64,000 nucleotides of DNA, from the NCBI GenBank assembly GCA_037957365.1, contig JARHVA010004093.1, forward strand, positions 850,001 through 914,000, given 5' to 3'. The notes beneath the pieces were generated by a model that saw nothing but the letters and a program-made list of their open reading frames with translations, was not told the DNA's origin and did not search any database. Each line of letters opens with the position of its first letter. The stretch's first letter is position 1. The DNA comes from Torreya grandis (lineage: Eukaryota; Streptophyta; Pinopsida; Cupressales; Taxaceae). Shown here one piece after another: positions 33,791 to 47,939 of this stretch. Made by a program: the position numbers and the translations under genes.

Positions 33791-36485
33791 ATCAATTCAT
33801 AAGTTCCAATGGCAAAAAAAATAAATCATATACCTCATCAACGTCTACCTATAACCATGAGGGAACTAGACTATCTCCAAGCTTATAGAGTTAATATGAA
33901 GTGGCCCAAGATGGATTTTCAAGAATAAATGGTAGATATTATGTCTAAAATGATGTTTCATAGAAATAATGAATGATTTAATGAGGTGAAAGGATGAATA
34001 TGGTTCTTCAAACACTGCTTGATAGTCATGTTCACCTTATAAATGTAGATCTATACACAACCACATACTAGCAAAGTGCAAAATCAAGACCATTATAGTC
34101 AATGAGTGACCAATGAAGTAACTAATTTAATTCAAGTAATTAATTTTCATCTCCAAAACCTTGTTCAAGATATAAAATAGTCCAACTCATGAAAGTACTA
34201 CACAAGCTTGTATGGGATAGGACTATTTGTAAAGCTTGAGAGTAAATCAAGAAGAGTCGATATGCTTGAGGAAGAGGATGAGAAGGAGGTTTAAAATTAT
34301 TTCAGGGATATTCCAAGAAATAAATCATGGTGTAATTATTAATAAACACCTCTACACCTAATAAACATCACTTACAATAGTTTTAGAGACAATTATAATG
34401 AGGTTCCTTGAAGAAGCATGGTATGGTGATAGGTTATATAAGTCTACAAGGTGACCAATGAAGGAAGAGACCATTTTATGATGGATTTTAGTGGAATATC
34501 AAAAGCCCATTAAGTATACTCTAATGATAAATGAAGGTAAATAATCAAAAAAATTAGTCTTAAGACTTGAAACACAGGTAGGCTATTGGTAGGTTTTGGT
34601 ATAAAGCACCTACATGCCACTATATGCATGATCCAGCCATGAAAATTAGTGGAGATAATAATAATGGGTTTTTCTACCTACCTATCATCTTGGTGAGGTC
34701 AATTTAATAGGGTAATATTCACTATTTTTTCACAGTCCACCTCCTCTATGTTGACAGTCAATGAATAAGTAGGCAAACATCTTAAAGTGTTTTAAGGTGT
34801 GGTAGAGGTTTTAAACCTCATTGGGGTGTTTGATAAGAATAAGAAGGTGATTTTTAGTTTCTATACACTATTTGAGATGATATCACACTCTAATTTAAAT
34901 GCAAACCATGCCCTGAAGGGATAAAACAATTAGTTAAGCCTAAAAACTTTAAAGTACATAGTCACCATTTTAGACTCTTTCATGGGATATTTATTCATTT
35001 GGTGAGCATTGAGATAGTGTGTGGGGTCATTAAAACCTTGGAGGAGATATTTTGGTGGAGAAAATGTATAAATATTTTTTTGTTAGACCCCTCAATCTTC
35101 TTCCCTATACACATAATCCATGATTGCCTCTTGAAGTATAATTTCATCACGTAGAGATATTGATGCATCCTTTACATGGGAACTCATGATTTTAATTGTT
35201 GATTAGGTTGTGAATTTAATACATATTCATGATAAGTGGTTTCCCATCAAGGATATTTACACTATGAATAATCATTAAGAGTTATGGACTACTTAAACCC
35301 TTACAAAACCCTCATAACCACCTGATGGAGAAAAGAAGCCAATTAATGCATCTATATGGTATTTTTGAGCTATTAAATTAACTTTAATGTCTTCTAAACT
35401 CCCCTAGTTACCTCCATGACCTATTAGTTGGCACATGTAGTACATGTACTATATAGACTATGCAAAATAAGTTAATTTTTAGCTTGAAAAAAAATTAATG
35501 AAGGGTAGTTACATATTTAATGAGTTTGAGAAGACATATGGGGTCTTCAAATACCCAACAAAAACTTCCAAAACCATAAATATGGGCCATTTAAGTCATT
35601 TTCACAAGTAGATAAGTCTGTAAGTCAAATTAATGAGTTGTTTGCATGTAAGGTGAATAAGAATGGCTTGATCAAGCCTATACCATGACTTTAGGGCATC
35701 ATATATAGGTTATTAATGTTTTAAATAGTATAAAATATCCTCTAAATTCATCATAAATTCAAATATTGAAGAATGTTATACAACCACCTATGCTTGTCCT
35801 TGACATCAGTAAACAAGGCCATCAAGAATGGGTAGCAAGAGCCAAAGTAGGGTCTTAAGGACACTTAAAAACACCATTAATATCACCATTAGGTCATAAT
35901 ATAGATTTACTCTAATTTTTAGCCATAGAGAATCACTATAATTGATCATCTTGGCCAAAGAACACCAAACACTGCCTAGAAAGCCTATTTTCCACTATGA
36001 GAGGTGACTTCACATGCTCACCATGGTATAATAATTTTTCATGGAAAGATGAGCATTTTGGAAGAGTTATATGTCCTAATAAAATAATTTTTTATGGAAT
36101 TGGTTAAGGAATTAAAGTCCCAATATTCATGAATCATTATATGAACCCAGAGCACTCTAAAACCCTTATAAAACCTTATTACAAATGTATTTGTGAAGAA
36201 TTAATGAAATATGCATCCAAACTAATTGAAACCTTTGGACTATCACCTATATCATTAATTAAAATTTAGGATATCCATTTCCATGATCATTGGTTGTATA
36301 AATTCTATATGGACATGGTAGAAAGAAAGATTTTTCAAGGAAAAAACATAAAAAGAGAGGTACAAAGTAGTTTGAAGAAATTCCAATCATGGTTGAGTAA
36401 AGCTTGATGCTTGTTCTTCCTCCTCAAATCATTAGATGATGAAAAATATTCCTATAAGTTCCCTTGGGAGCTCATCAAAATTATC
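33791..36485. other. Unassigned degraded sequence
   Basis: After the possible primer site an ATG at about 33812 opens MAKKINHIPHQRLPITMREL, then frames break repeatedly. Stretches such as DKWFPIKDIYTMNNH (near 35240) look protein-like but I cannot place them. No RT, integrase or zinc knuckle was seen. Possibly the gag-side interior of element E, truncated by element D at 36486. Confidence 0.35.
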
Positions 36486-37680
36486 TGATATGTAATCAGA
36501 AATGCATCATGTCTATAAATCAATCCTAACTCAGAGAAGATAGATCATATTTACACTTTTAATTGGGGATCCATTAGATAGTCAGAAACATGACCAATAT
36601 GGGTATCCACTAGACCTAATTAGGGGATCTCTTATCACAATAAAACATAATAGGGAGGGTTCTAAAGCCTCCAATCAATCACAATCACGCAACAACCCTA
36701 ACTAATCCCTATGTTTTATATTCACTAAACTAATAAGAATTAAAGTTTAATCTAGTGCTCAACACAACTTGTGGCACAAAGTGGGGGTTATAAATAGTAA
36801 AAGTAAGCATGCATAGGATACATATACTCATGTTAATGTATACATAATCCTAGTTCATAGAAGAGAATTACAAATGCATATCTATCTATTCTAATAAAAG
36901 AGGAATAAAGTTAGGAATTGTTACCTTTGAAGACTAACCCACTGAGCCTCAATCTCTCCCTTGGCTAAGGTGTTTCAAAAGAGGATGTTATGGTATGTAA
37001 GGATGACAAGGAAAAATGAGCTCTAGGATACACAACCTATCAATGCATCTAAAACACTTCTACACAAGATAAAATATGTATCTCTAAAGAAAGTATGCAA
37101 CCCTAAGATTGTTCCTCAAGTATAATGATGGATAAACAGATTCACAATAGCTATTACTTCTTATCTTCTCTAAATAATGGAAAAATGATCTTATATATAT
37201 AGGTAGACTTAAAATTAAGAACATCCAAAAGTTTTGTCTGATAGGGTTGACCCAGATGACCTAGTATAATTATGGATAAAAATTCACTAAGTCTCAGGCT
37301 AGGTTGGCTAAGAGCCTACCTAAACCCTAAATTAATTTTACCTAAAATAGTACAGGGTTAACCCAATCAACTTAGTAGATTGAATAGTTAAATGGGGATT
37401 AATGTTATGAAAATGGAAACAAAAGGTATGAAGTGACTGAAGAGTGTGTAATAGAGAAGAAAATGATTAGGGATATGGTTCTTAAGAGACACATGTGTAG
37501 ATAACAAGTGGAAAAAGGGATCAAAATATTGAAAAGCACCAATGGTATATCCACCCTTTTCTTGGTACACCCTTTAAGGCATGCACTTATATAGATTAAG
37601 ACTTGATGGGTCCTTGAAAGATAGAGAACATCAGTAATTGTTAAAAGTTTTAAAATATTGTGTATACATATTCCCCAATC
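36486..37680 (-). repeat. Element D 3' LTR-like repeat
   Basis: Partner of 49768-50928. Shared blocks include RATAGATCATAYTTACA, the ATCCCTATGTTTTATATTCA stretch, TTACCTTTGAAGAYTAACCC and GATCTTRTATATATA (a TATA-type box). Identity is roughly 80-85% by eye. The pair begins TGATATGTAATC against TGTATGCAATC and fades after CCAATC. The motif GGGTTGACC...CCTAGT occurs inside both copies (37244-37266 and 50504-50526). The similar minus-strand open frames 37405-37746 and 50639-50926 are LTR sequence. Confidence 0.8.
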
Positions 37681-39130
37681 GATTCTCATTACGTGTTTCA
37701 TGAGTGCAACATGGGATGGTGATTTGGGAATAGAACATGATAACAAATAATGTTGATGCTAAGTAAAATATAGTAAGGAGAAAATAATATATATGAAAGG
37801 ATAGAATTTAAAATCGCATAATTTTACTTATGTTAGTGTTGTAGATAAAGAAGTAGACTAGAATAAAAGATAAGTTGTCCAAATGTGAAGAACATTATGT
37901 GAACCTATAGAGATTAGTGCAAAAAATAGTGAAAAATTGAAATGCTTGGAATATAGGCATATATTAGTGGAAACAATTCTCTATAATGTCAAAATTATAT
38001 AAAATTTTATGGTTCAAAAAAAGGGTTAGTAAAAACAAAGATATGATCAAAACAAGGAATATAGTAATAAATATTTGAAAGGTAAAGAATTATGAAATGT
38101 AATTTTAATAGGATGAAAGGGAAGTCATGATGCTTATTATTTGACTTGTTTCCAATGAAAAATAGAGCTCTAAGATAACAAGTGAAAGGTAATAGAGTGA
38201 ATATGGTGATGAGATGATAACCAAGATGAGAGGGATGACCAATGGTAGTAGTGGGTGTAACATAAGCAGGCAATTGAGAATTTCAAACTTGTTTTTGAAT
38301 ATTTTATTGAAATTTAGTGTTTTATAGAAATGTGTAATTTAAAACAATTCTAGAAACTAAAATGAACTTGAGAAAGTTGATAAGGGTACTATAGACCAAA
38401 TAGGTAAATGGTTTGAAAGGAATGAAATTAATAACTACTGAAGGCATTTATTATATTTAGGGAAAGGGGTCGACAGGCAGAACCAACCAGGTCAACCCAT
38501 TGACCTAGTAGGTTGAAAATTTGAAATCCACACTACCAACTTAGTAGGTGTGTGCTGACTTAGTTCATTTTACATGATAATAACTTAGTACCTCACTATC
38601 AACTTAGTAGAACAATCCACTATGATGACATAATACTAAGGGGGGAAAACAAAGAATTGACTTAGTTTATTAAGTTAACCAGGATAAAATGAGGACTATT
38701 TGGTCAACCTAGTGTTTGATTAAATGACCAAAATAATACACAAATGCATGAAATGGGATAAAATATTGATAGAGAGGCTTAGAATGCTTGACGAAGTATG
38801 GAATTGGGAAAGTAAGCTTAAAATAGGTTGAATTGATTAGAAAAAGATAAATTAAACCAAATTAGGTTTATTTTGTTAAAATTTGAAAATAATGTATTTT
38901 GATTATAAATGACATAGATATATAATACATCCTTTGTTGTTTGATGGTTACAAGGGAATCTATGATTTTTGAGATTAGTGGATGTAGCATGGCTCCTAGA
39001 CCTTGTGGAGTGATTTATAGTTGAGGATTGATCTAGGTTGGTTACATTAGGTCTAGGAGGGATTATGGATATGTGTCAAGTCTCATTAAGTGTTTATTTG
39101 ATAGTCATGATCCTAGGATCCTAAGAATAG
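37681..39130. other. Element D 3' internal region with scattered GACCTAGT motifs
   Basis: AT-rich, no coding domain. Around 38490-38714 several copies of the family-specific motif occur: GGTCAACCCATTGACCTAGT (38490-38509), AATTGACTTAGT and TGGTCAACCTAGTG (38701-38714). This links the region to the 5' leader of D, where the same motif is tandemly repeated. The open frame 38007-38273 (minus) shows no domain. Confidence 0.5.
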
Positions 39131-39720
39131 TTGAATATCACATTTAGATGGAAGGTGGATGGGGATACCATTGAGGTGTGTATCACCCTAGAGGACATCC
39201 ATGTAATTCTTGAAATCTCGATAGGAGTTATACCAGTGCTCATGGGAGTACTAGATGGATAAGACAAGAGGTGAGCCTTAGCCATGTGGTTGATGGGATA
39301 AAATAGGATATATCCTAGGATAATATTTAGCCTCTTTGACATTTATACATCTTAGAGTCCATATATCTAAAAGGCCATTATAGAACTTGTGATAACATGG
39401 GTGTTGTGTCACAAAATGGATGGTAAGGTACCATTGTACATGATATATTTATGCTAGTCCATTTTGGAGCATGGGAAATTATATGATTTAGGTTCTATCA
39501 TCTACTCCAAATTATGCATGACATTTATGGGATGTTTTTTAGAGGGTAATAAACCATGGGGTTGATTATTTTTCTTAGTTTTTTGATTTATGAAAGGTTT
39601 TTGATTTATCAACTAGTTGGGTTGGCTCATGTAGTCTATGATTAGTTCCCTTGAGTATAGAGGTGGTAATAGGATAAATTATTATGGCCCATGACCCACA
39701 TACTATCACTATATATGGTT
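39131..39720 (+). pseudogene. Plant-mobile-domain-like fossil, antisense to element D gag
   Basis: One plus-strand frame runs about 195 codons with multiple stops but no frame change. It opens TFRWKVDGDTIEVCITLEDI, HVILEISIGVIPVLMG. The pattern, TF..GE/DxxxITLEDVxxxLGxxxxGxPVxG, is that of the N-terminal plant mobile domain found in MAIN-like proteins and in some plant transposons and LTR elements. Later KMDGKVPLYMIYL, EHGKLYDLGSIIYSKLC and TFMGCFLEGNKPWG fit the helical middle of that domain. It lies opposite in sense to the gag and protease of element D. An aspartic-protease or MULE-type partner was not seen. The family call is by eye and moderate at best. Confidence 0.45.
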
Positions 39721-41100
39721 AGGTAGGAAGACATTATGTGGTAGCCATATGGGATAATTGCTATAGTATGACCAAGTTGGGAGATAGTGGTTCCAACATT
39801 GGGATGGGAACTTATTATAAGCCACTAAACACAATAGATATAGTTTCATCTAGTGGTACATATACTAAGATAAATAGGAATTACTCATCTAGTGGATTCT
39901 ATAGTGATGCCCACATTTTGGGCCAAACATGCAAGAGAGCTGAGGGGGAAAGCAGGATTGGGACCACTAGTTACTAGGATAGTAATCAGATCATGCATGA
40001 CAAACCATGGATAGGTCAAGTATGATGGTCAAAAAATAGAGAGGAGATTCATGTAGATGTAAGAGTGTCATAGGTACCAAAAATAACACCATAGTCTGGA
40101 ATGGTGACCATCTCAATCATACCATTGATGGATACAACAACTATAGGAGAAAATAAAAATGGTGGATAGCCTAGATGACCAACAAGGTAGTCTAAAATAG
40201 AATTAGGATATAGAGGTACCACTCAGGCATATCCTAAGATAGGCATGATTGGTGACCTCAGGATTTGCATTTGGGTGGTGACCTATAAATGAGGTACATA
40301 GAGGATGAATTGATGGAGAGACTATGTTTGGTGGTCATGAAGATAGGGAGATAGTAATAGGCAACACTCAAACAAGAAATAATAGATTGTTTTGAATTTT
40401 CTTAAGTTATTTGAAATATATTGTAGATAGATAGATTTTGAGATATATCTATGATCTAGTATATTTCTAGTTTAAATTTTTGTAGATCCTATAAGGGATG
40501 AGACTAGATGGGGATCCTAGGTGATGGAAATACTCCATGAGATCTTTGATGAGGAATTAATGCCATAAGACCATATAACACTAGACGATCCTATGATAGT
40601 GTCTATCCTAGGGATCTATTTTAGACTAGTAGGAGAGGTTTTGAGGTGAGTATAAGCATATAAGGAGGATCCAAAACCACTAGCAGGGGTGGGAGAAGGA
40701 GAGGCACAAGCATGGTATGCCCTATCCTAGAAGAGAGCCATGCATATGGCTACCATGACCTAGCTAGTGCAAGTACAGGTTTAAGTGGCCAACCTATAGG
40801 GATAGCTGACAAGGATAATATATCAAATAAACTCTTTATGATATATTATTTAGAGGGGATTATCTAAGGAATCTATGGTAAGTGTGGATAGGCCATGAGA
40901 TATATACGATAGAGCCTAGTCATAGAGCTAAAATTATGTATATTGTTGCAGTTTGTATTAATAATAGATGATATATATAAATAATTCATTTTGGTAATTT
41001 GAATGTTAATCTTATGTGTTTGTAGTATGGTTGTGGTTGTGGATGATTGGATATATTTATTTGTAGCACATGAATTCAAATTCTTTTGTATATGCTATAG
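39721..41100 (+). other. Downstream part of the antisense fossil, unassigned
   Basis: Contains an open frame 39738-39977 rich in Ser/Gly/Tyr (SGTYTKINRNYSSSGFYSD) and, near 40690, an Arg/Gly-rich RGGRRRGTS stretch. It is GC-richer than its flanks, as are other fossil coding stretches here. Probably the C-terminal, low-complexity part of the plant-mobile-domain ORF; no domain recognised. Confidence 0.35.
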
Positions 41101-43243
41101 GAAATATATGAGTTGTGTTTTCTTTTATAGCATTATATAGGATGCATTCATGGTTAAAAAGAAATAGGCAAGAAGGACTTGGCTAAGTATAATTAATCAA
41201 AAAAATGTACTAAACACTATGTCATGTTTTTAAATATGTAATAAAAATAAAATGACTAAGTATAATAAATCAAATGGTGCTAAACAAGAGGGAAAAAAGT
41301 TTTTTTTTAAATGATGAAAAAGATTGGCACCAAATTAAAATAAGTAAAATCACACTAAGTCACATTGGGAAGTATGAAAATAGTGTAGTAAAATATAAAG
41401 CACTTTGAAAGAAAAAATGGTATAAAACCAAATAAATTAAGTCAATAAATCATACTAAATGGCATTGGGAAGTAGAAAATAGAAACAAAATTGGAAAAAT
41501 TGGTCTTAAATATGTCACACTAATTCAAGCTAGAAAGTATGAAAAATTCAAGAAATAGTTGGACTCTTACATGTAGTCATAAAATAAGAAGATATAAGTG
41601 AAAGAGTAATAAAGTAATTATAAAACATACTAAATAAAGATTGGAATAATGTTAATGATTTTAAAATTCATAATCAATCACATCTTATCTCATATTTGAC
41701 ATGTGTAATTTGGTTGTGACTTGAATTATTCGAAAATTTTGTGAGGAAGTCTACATATTATCCATGGTCTTTCACTACAACTCATAAAGGGAAAACAAAT
41801 GAGGTGGAATAATTAGAATATCTAGTAAAAAAATTATGTTTTTAATATGAAGGTGAAATTTGGGTAATTTGTGAGGAAGGTCAGGTCATATGTATGGTCT
41901 TATAATGTAACTCACAAATAGAATCCCTAGGGGAGTGATGAGTTAACAAAGAAATATTTCTCAAGGGGAAATATTAAGATTGTAGGGACTATAAGAAAAC
42001 ATAAATTAGGAATATTATGAGAATAAATTAGGATAAATGAGGTATATTAAAGGCATGAGAAGACACTAAGTGACTAGTGACCATCAATTTATAAAGGAAA
42101 CCTATTCACTATAAACATAAAACTTTGTTGAAAAATAAGCATACTATTGAGATTAAATAATGAAGGTACATTGGTAAAAGAAAATTAAAATGAACCTACC
42201 TTCCCATAACATGTTACCCATTCTTTAAGAGCTCTTATAGAGCCATCGGTATACTATGAAGATTGGGTACTTACATGAAAAAGTAGGTAGAACTTAAATA
42301 TTTTTTTATTCTCTTTTTCTAATCTACTAACCTACCACAACCCAATTGACCTCAACTTTATCATGAGGCCAAATATGGAGTTTAATATTTTAATATAAGA
42401 AGGATATGTGTTTTTAATCACATATTTTAGTGCGATTTGGAATTTTATGAAACTTTTGAGTGTTTTTTCCTTATATACCATTACCTTTTGTTAAATGTTT
42501 GGGTTTTGAATATTTTGATGGCTTTTAAGATTCATGATCCATACAAAAATGGAATGAATAATAATGAGATATATATTGATATAAATTAATGAGTTATAGG
42601 CTTAGGATAACATAAGATAAGTGACCAAATACAACACTGACTAGAACACTTAGACTTCACAATAAACCAACATGTTATCTCAAATCTCAACCATGTATAT
42701 GTTTAGTTTGAAAAAGTGAATAAAGGGAAGAAAGGAGATCAAAAGTGGAATGATAATAGGATATTATAATTAAATTAATTATTTTCTTATTGATCACTTG
42801 GTAGAGAAGGAATGACTAAAGGGAATAAGGTTTGTATAACTAAGTCACAATGACAATTATATGTGCATATAGAGATAAGAAAGAAAACAATCATGAAAAG
42901 GAGAAAAAAGGAGTTTTAAGAAAGAAACTCAAGAAAAAATTAAATAAATGATATAGAAGATGTCCATAAGTAAACATAAATGACATTATAAGTAATATAA
43001 AGTGCAAAATCAAATATCTTCATGTAAAATAAATAAGAATTTGACAAAATGTCAAATGATATAACAATATAGATAAATACAAGATTGGATTACATGTGCA
43101 ATATAGATGATAGTGTAAGAAAATAATGAATATGCTCATAAGTACTGATAGATTTTCCCACACACATTATCCAAAAAATATGATAATTTTCTATGAATTT
43201 GGATGCGAACTACAACTAATGTCTCATCTATCTTTATGAAAAA
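41101..43243. other. No gene recognised, AT-rich interior of element D
   Basis: Two kilobases with dense stops in all frames. A pyrimidine-rich run at 42301-42325 would be a purine tract on the minus strand but has no LTR next to it. Nothing resembling RT or integrase is visible here, where element B has them. Confidence 0.45.
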
Positions 43244-44216
43244 TTAGGAAAATACTTCATGTCTAATTTCCTTAATAGAAAAGGTAGGAATGCTTGATGG
43301 ATCATGTTGATGAGGGATATTAGGAAAGGGATTCTTATTAAAATTCATGGGAATTGATTCTAGATGTGATGAAGGGATCACTAATGGGGAAGGACCCATA
43401 AATGAGGGACTCATAGGTAGAGAGGGATCCATAGGTGAGGGAAGGTCCACGAGTGAAGGATTCATGGGTGGAGGAATGGGAGGTGAAGAAGGGACCATAT
43501 GAGGAAATGAAACTATAAGAGGTGGGACCATGGGAGAAGAAATGGGAACCATCTTTTAGGAATGACCTATGAGAGGAATGGTAGAAGGTGAGGTAATAGT
43601 TAAAAGGTGATATTTAAGATGCTATTGAAATATGCAACAATGATCGATGTAATGGGTATGACATTGATGTTAGAGATAATATACTTATCCATACTTAATA
43701 ATACAATTAGGAAGTACCTCTATGGGATATATGGCCTTGTCTAAGGATTGAGGGGTAGGACACAAAGTTTTAATATATTATCATAGATTATGATAATGTG
43801 TGGATGAATGATCATGGAAGTAATGAAATTAATAGATATGCCTATGATTAGGATTGGTATAGGTACTCATAGGAGGAGATGTAATATAAATGGAATGAGT
43901 TTTGGAAGGATCATCAACCCATTTGGTGGGAAATGTATCCATCTATGGTAAAATAATCTAACCATCACCAAGAGAAGGTGGTGGTGGTAAAGGGACTAGA
44001 CTAGTCTTAACAAAAAGAGTAGTGAGATAAAAAAATGTGAATAGACTTAACTATAAAAGGATTAGGAATGAGATCCAAAGAAGGATCTACTAAAGGAGTG
44101 TCAAGGTTTATAAAAGGATAAAGTAAAGTTTCATACATTTTGGGGATAGTCAAGATATATGGGTCATGATACCTAATAAAGTGATAGGGCTCAGCCATAG
44201 CACAATCCATAAACAT
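43244..44216 (-). pseudogene. Element D Pro/Ser-rich region after protease
   Basis: Minus-strand frame 43552-43244 is a near-repetitive Pro/Ser/Met sequence (PSSPPIPPPMNPSLVDLPSP, PSFMGPSPLVIPSSH) and 44216-44007 reads MAEPYHFIRYHDPYILTIPK. Such low-complexity spacers are common around gag-protease junctions of Tat-like elements; element B has one at 22.3-23.4 kb. Function unknown; likely a polyprotein spacer. Confidence 0.45.
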
Positions 44217-44814
44217 ACTATTATGAGGTTATTTAGAAAATGGAGGTGTTATTACCATATCTACCATATGATCAAGTGGAAAAATGTGAAATATATATAA
44301 TAAAATATGGGAATATATTCTAAAATACTAAAGTAAAGAGAATGATAATGGATAATCTCAACATCATGGGCTTGAACAAGAATTCTTAAGAATGGATTAT
44401 CTAGGGTATAACCATCATCATAATCAAGTGTATAAATATCAATGATTTAGGTAGGGATGGCATTATCCTCTGATGAGGTGTGATGAATGAAATGTTGGGT
44501 CATAGTTAAGATAATAGGGATGTCATCACAATGAGGTTTCCAATAACGAGGTTGAAAAGAAGTGAGAAGCTGAGAGATGAGATGAGGTGAGATATTAGAA
44601 GTCTTAATATTGAGATTGATCTCATTAGGTTCATCATCACTAGAGTCTAAGAGGTTAGCATGAATATTACTAATGATTTTGTGATTACCATTATAACCTC
44701 AAGTGGAATTGATAGGAAAATTAAATAATTGATACTAATGAAATGAAATACTAGGAAATATTTCAAGAGTAAGAGTCTTGAAGACACCCTAATCTTAGAA
44801 TCATTCAAAACTCT

Positions 44815-45290
44815 AAGGGTGGGTATCACCCTGAATCCTATAGATAGATCCATTATGAGGGAATTTAATGCATTAGAAAGTTAAAGAAGTAAATACTCTC
44901 ATAATATGAGTCCATATCCTACCAAACAAGATGTTGTAAGATAGAGGAAAGTTAAATATAATCACCTTCATGTAAATGGTGATGGGTGGGATAGTAATGG
45001 GGAGCCACACATAACTTAAAGGAGACATTTACCTTTGATCAGATCCTTGACATGTACTACATGTGGATTTTAGATTGAATTTATAATATCCAAAGGTTTT
45101 GATAAAATTGAGAGAGTTAAAACAAGTTCTATAACCTTAGTTAATCAAGGAAATCTTGACTTGGATATCACTAATTTGGACACTAATGAATAGAGGATGA
45201 TCATCTACATGAAGTAGAATCTCATTGGGAATCATCGAAGTGATGGAAAACTTGAGGGAAAGAGAAGTGTTTATTATTTCATCAACATGT
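44815..45290 (-). pseudogene. Element D aspartic protease fossil
   Basis: The N-terminal part reads SLSLKFSITSMIPNEI and DHPLFISVQISDIQVK, the run-in to plant Ty3/gypsy proteases (LxFTDxDIPxEGxxHxKALYI). The active-site D-x-G is not readable in the present frames. The C-terminal landmark is clear: LSYNILFGRIWTHIMRV, CIKFPHNGSIYRIQGD, matching YNLLLGRPWIH...CIKFPxxG...xGD. Frame changes occur between the two parts. With gag upstream this supports a retroviral-type aspartic protease, now dead. Confidence 0.65.
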
Positions 45291-45299
45291 ATGGACATC

Positions 45300-47939
45300 T
45301 ATTCATATTATTTAAATATGCTATCTTCAAATCTAGATAAGGTTTCTTTGAATCCCATTAGGGAAGGATGAGGGATGTTAACTTTGAACAAAAGTTTCAT
45401 AAGATGGCTATGATGATGTAGAGACATCCTCATAAGCTCATGAAATGGGATTTGGGAAGGGATATTAGTGAGTTACATGATAGGATCCCACTCATCATAA
45501 ACCATAAGAAGATTATTAGAAATAGGTGCATGGTGTTTAATGAGGTCCTTGAAAGGAGGAGTTGAAGGACATTGGAATTTATGTTGATAAGAGAGAGAAG
45601 GCTTAGAAAAAGGTTGTAAATTATGCTAATAAGATGAATCAATTGATGCAAGTTGGTTTTGAGAATTACTAGAAGAAGTTTTGATAGAATATTGAATATC
45701 ATTGGGATTAGGTAAAGAATATGGAGGGATGGTTTATATAGAATGGGAAGTGTTATCCAAGGTATTAATTGGAATTAGTTCATTAAAGTTTATAAGGTTA
45801 TCTTTCCCTAACTCATTTAAGTGATTTGGATAAGAATCTTTAATTACATGAAATTTTTGAGACAATGGATGTGTGTAGATAGGTTGCGGATCAATGAAAG
45901 AAACCACCCTTCACATATTAGTCATATTAACCACATAATTTTTAGGATTTAGATCAATAAGACTATCAACATTATTCTTGGAATGTGTGGGATTATTTAG
46001 GTTATCTTGGTGATTTGGAAGAGGATCTTTATAGATGGCCAAATGAGCATTATCTTGATTCAAAGCTTGAGATGTAGTATGTGTTTCATGAGCCTGAAAG
46101 CAATGCTATATGATTGTTAGCATTTATGAATGATATATTCATGGTAAAAATTGGGACCAAGAATAAAATACATAAACAAATTATGAATTTTCCTATAGGT
46201 CTCATGAGAATTATGCCAACTAACATGAAACCAAAAAAATTGTTGCGATCATACCAAGATTTCATGGGATGAGTGGGATCCAATTATCATGGAAGAGGCT
46301 TAGGTAGATGTTTTAGTAATTAAACTAAGGATAAAGGTTTGTGAAAATTGATATTATTAGGTGAAGATAAATTATATTGGTAAATTATTGAGGAGGAGCT
46401 TGTTTTGAATATTGGTTAGGAATAATAACTTTAACAGTGTGAATGGTGTCATAAGATTCCATGACACCATCATTGGTAGCATGATGATTCTTGTTCTTGA
46501 GTAAAAAATAAGGACCCATAGAAGGTTGGAGTGTCTAAAATTTATTCATAAGGAAATATAGATGTTTAACTTAGTCAATATCCTCCTCTAAAGTATATGG
46601 ATAGAGAGTCTAGATCTGATATTACAACTTGGGAAAAAGAGCATTAGTAAAGAGATGAAAAATGTTATCATCAAAAAAGTTATGTTCACATTTATTGGAT
46701 AATTTTTTCCACATTTTAACAAAAACTTGGGTATTTTCATTTTAAATTTTATTACAATTGATAAAATGGGCCATTATATTCTTAGGAAGATCACTTGTTT
46801 GGAACTCTTCAACTAGAGTATTTACTAAAATTTCCAAACTTGTAATAGAATGAGTTTTAACTTGATTTTACCAATCAAAAAATAGCTTGTGAGAGTTTGG
46901 AATAATATCTTTGTAGCAAAAAAGGTATATAATTTGATCCAATATTTATATATATTTATAAATGTATTTAGATAAAGAGTAGGATCAATTGACCCATTAT
47001 AAGAAATGGTAGGGGTGATACCTCATATATCGATATTAGCAATTTCATATATAAGAGTCTAATTTTGAAGATGATTGATTGTCTTGTTGACAAGAGGAGT
47101 ACGAGAGATGAGATTACCATGGGCATCCCAAAGAGGAGGTGGGGGAACATTTTGATTTTCATGCCCCATGGCATCTATTGAGGGTGGGTTTGAACATGGA
47201 TAAGGTACTTTTGCATTCATAGTATCTGATTTGTATTATGATATTGAAAAGTATTCATTTGATTAATCATTTGTAATAATATTTGATGGGTTTGAGTTTC
47301 ATTATTGGTATTATTTGAAGCATTATAATTAGAAGTAGTCGCTTGGGTACCACTATTGGTGTTTGTAGGAGCTTGATAAGAGTTGTTAAAATGTGAGGCA
47401 CTAGTGGCAAAATTTGCTTATGTATCAAAAGATGGACTAGTGAAGGGAAGACAAGAAGAAGAACTAGAAGAATGATTACCATGGATAGAAAAAAATGCAC
47501 TAGTTGAATAATTAAGGAGAGTGGGTCTTGATAAAGGCCCACTTGATGTAGAATTGGCCATGTTAATTGAGATAATAGGAATGGAGGTAGAGGAAACCAT
47601 AGAATAAAAAGTCATGGTATGAGAAAGGGTCAAAATAGAGGCAAGAGGATGAGAATCAAAGAGAATAGGATCCTGAAATAATTGTGAGAATGTAGGATAA
47701 GGTCAATGAGGATCTTCAACTTGACCACTAATCATGAGATGGTAAATGGTGGAAGGATCCTTTCCTTGATGTTGAGGAAATTTAGAGATAAAGAAGAGCA
47801 TATAAGGAGTATACTCTAATTCAGGTCGATCTTCAAGTGAGAAGAGAGGGTTACAAATAAAATATAAATGAGGAGGGGTTGTATAATTTATTGTGTGATT
47901 GGCTTTATTAACATTACTCTCATCTTGAATAAGATCCAC
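45300..47939 (-). pseudogene. Element D gag fossil
   Basis: Starts near MDLIQDESNVNKANH (47939), passes an Asn/Ser/Thr/Gln-rich region (TNTNSGTQATTSNYNASNNT) and reaches MGHENQNVPPPPLWDAHGNL (from 47169). The gag domain follows at about 47050-46530: ITPTISYNGSIDPTLYL, NTLVEEFQTSDLPKN, NTQVFVKMWKKLSNKCEH, TLYPYTLEEDID. A degraded finger with HVSWHNSHETY is near 46230. At least two frame changes and many stops. The overall order resembles element B's gag. Minus-strand frames 46086-46283, 46968-47174, 47267-47542 and 47418-47633 are pieces of it or out-of-frame shadows. Confidence 0.65.

Noticed and set aside
42301..42325. Pyrimidine run as a minus-strand polypurine tract for element D
   Set aside because: No LTR sequence begins beside it and it lies 4.6 kb from the repeat that must be the 3' LTR.
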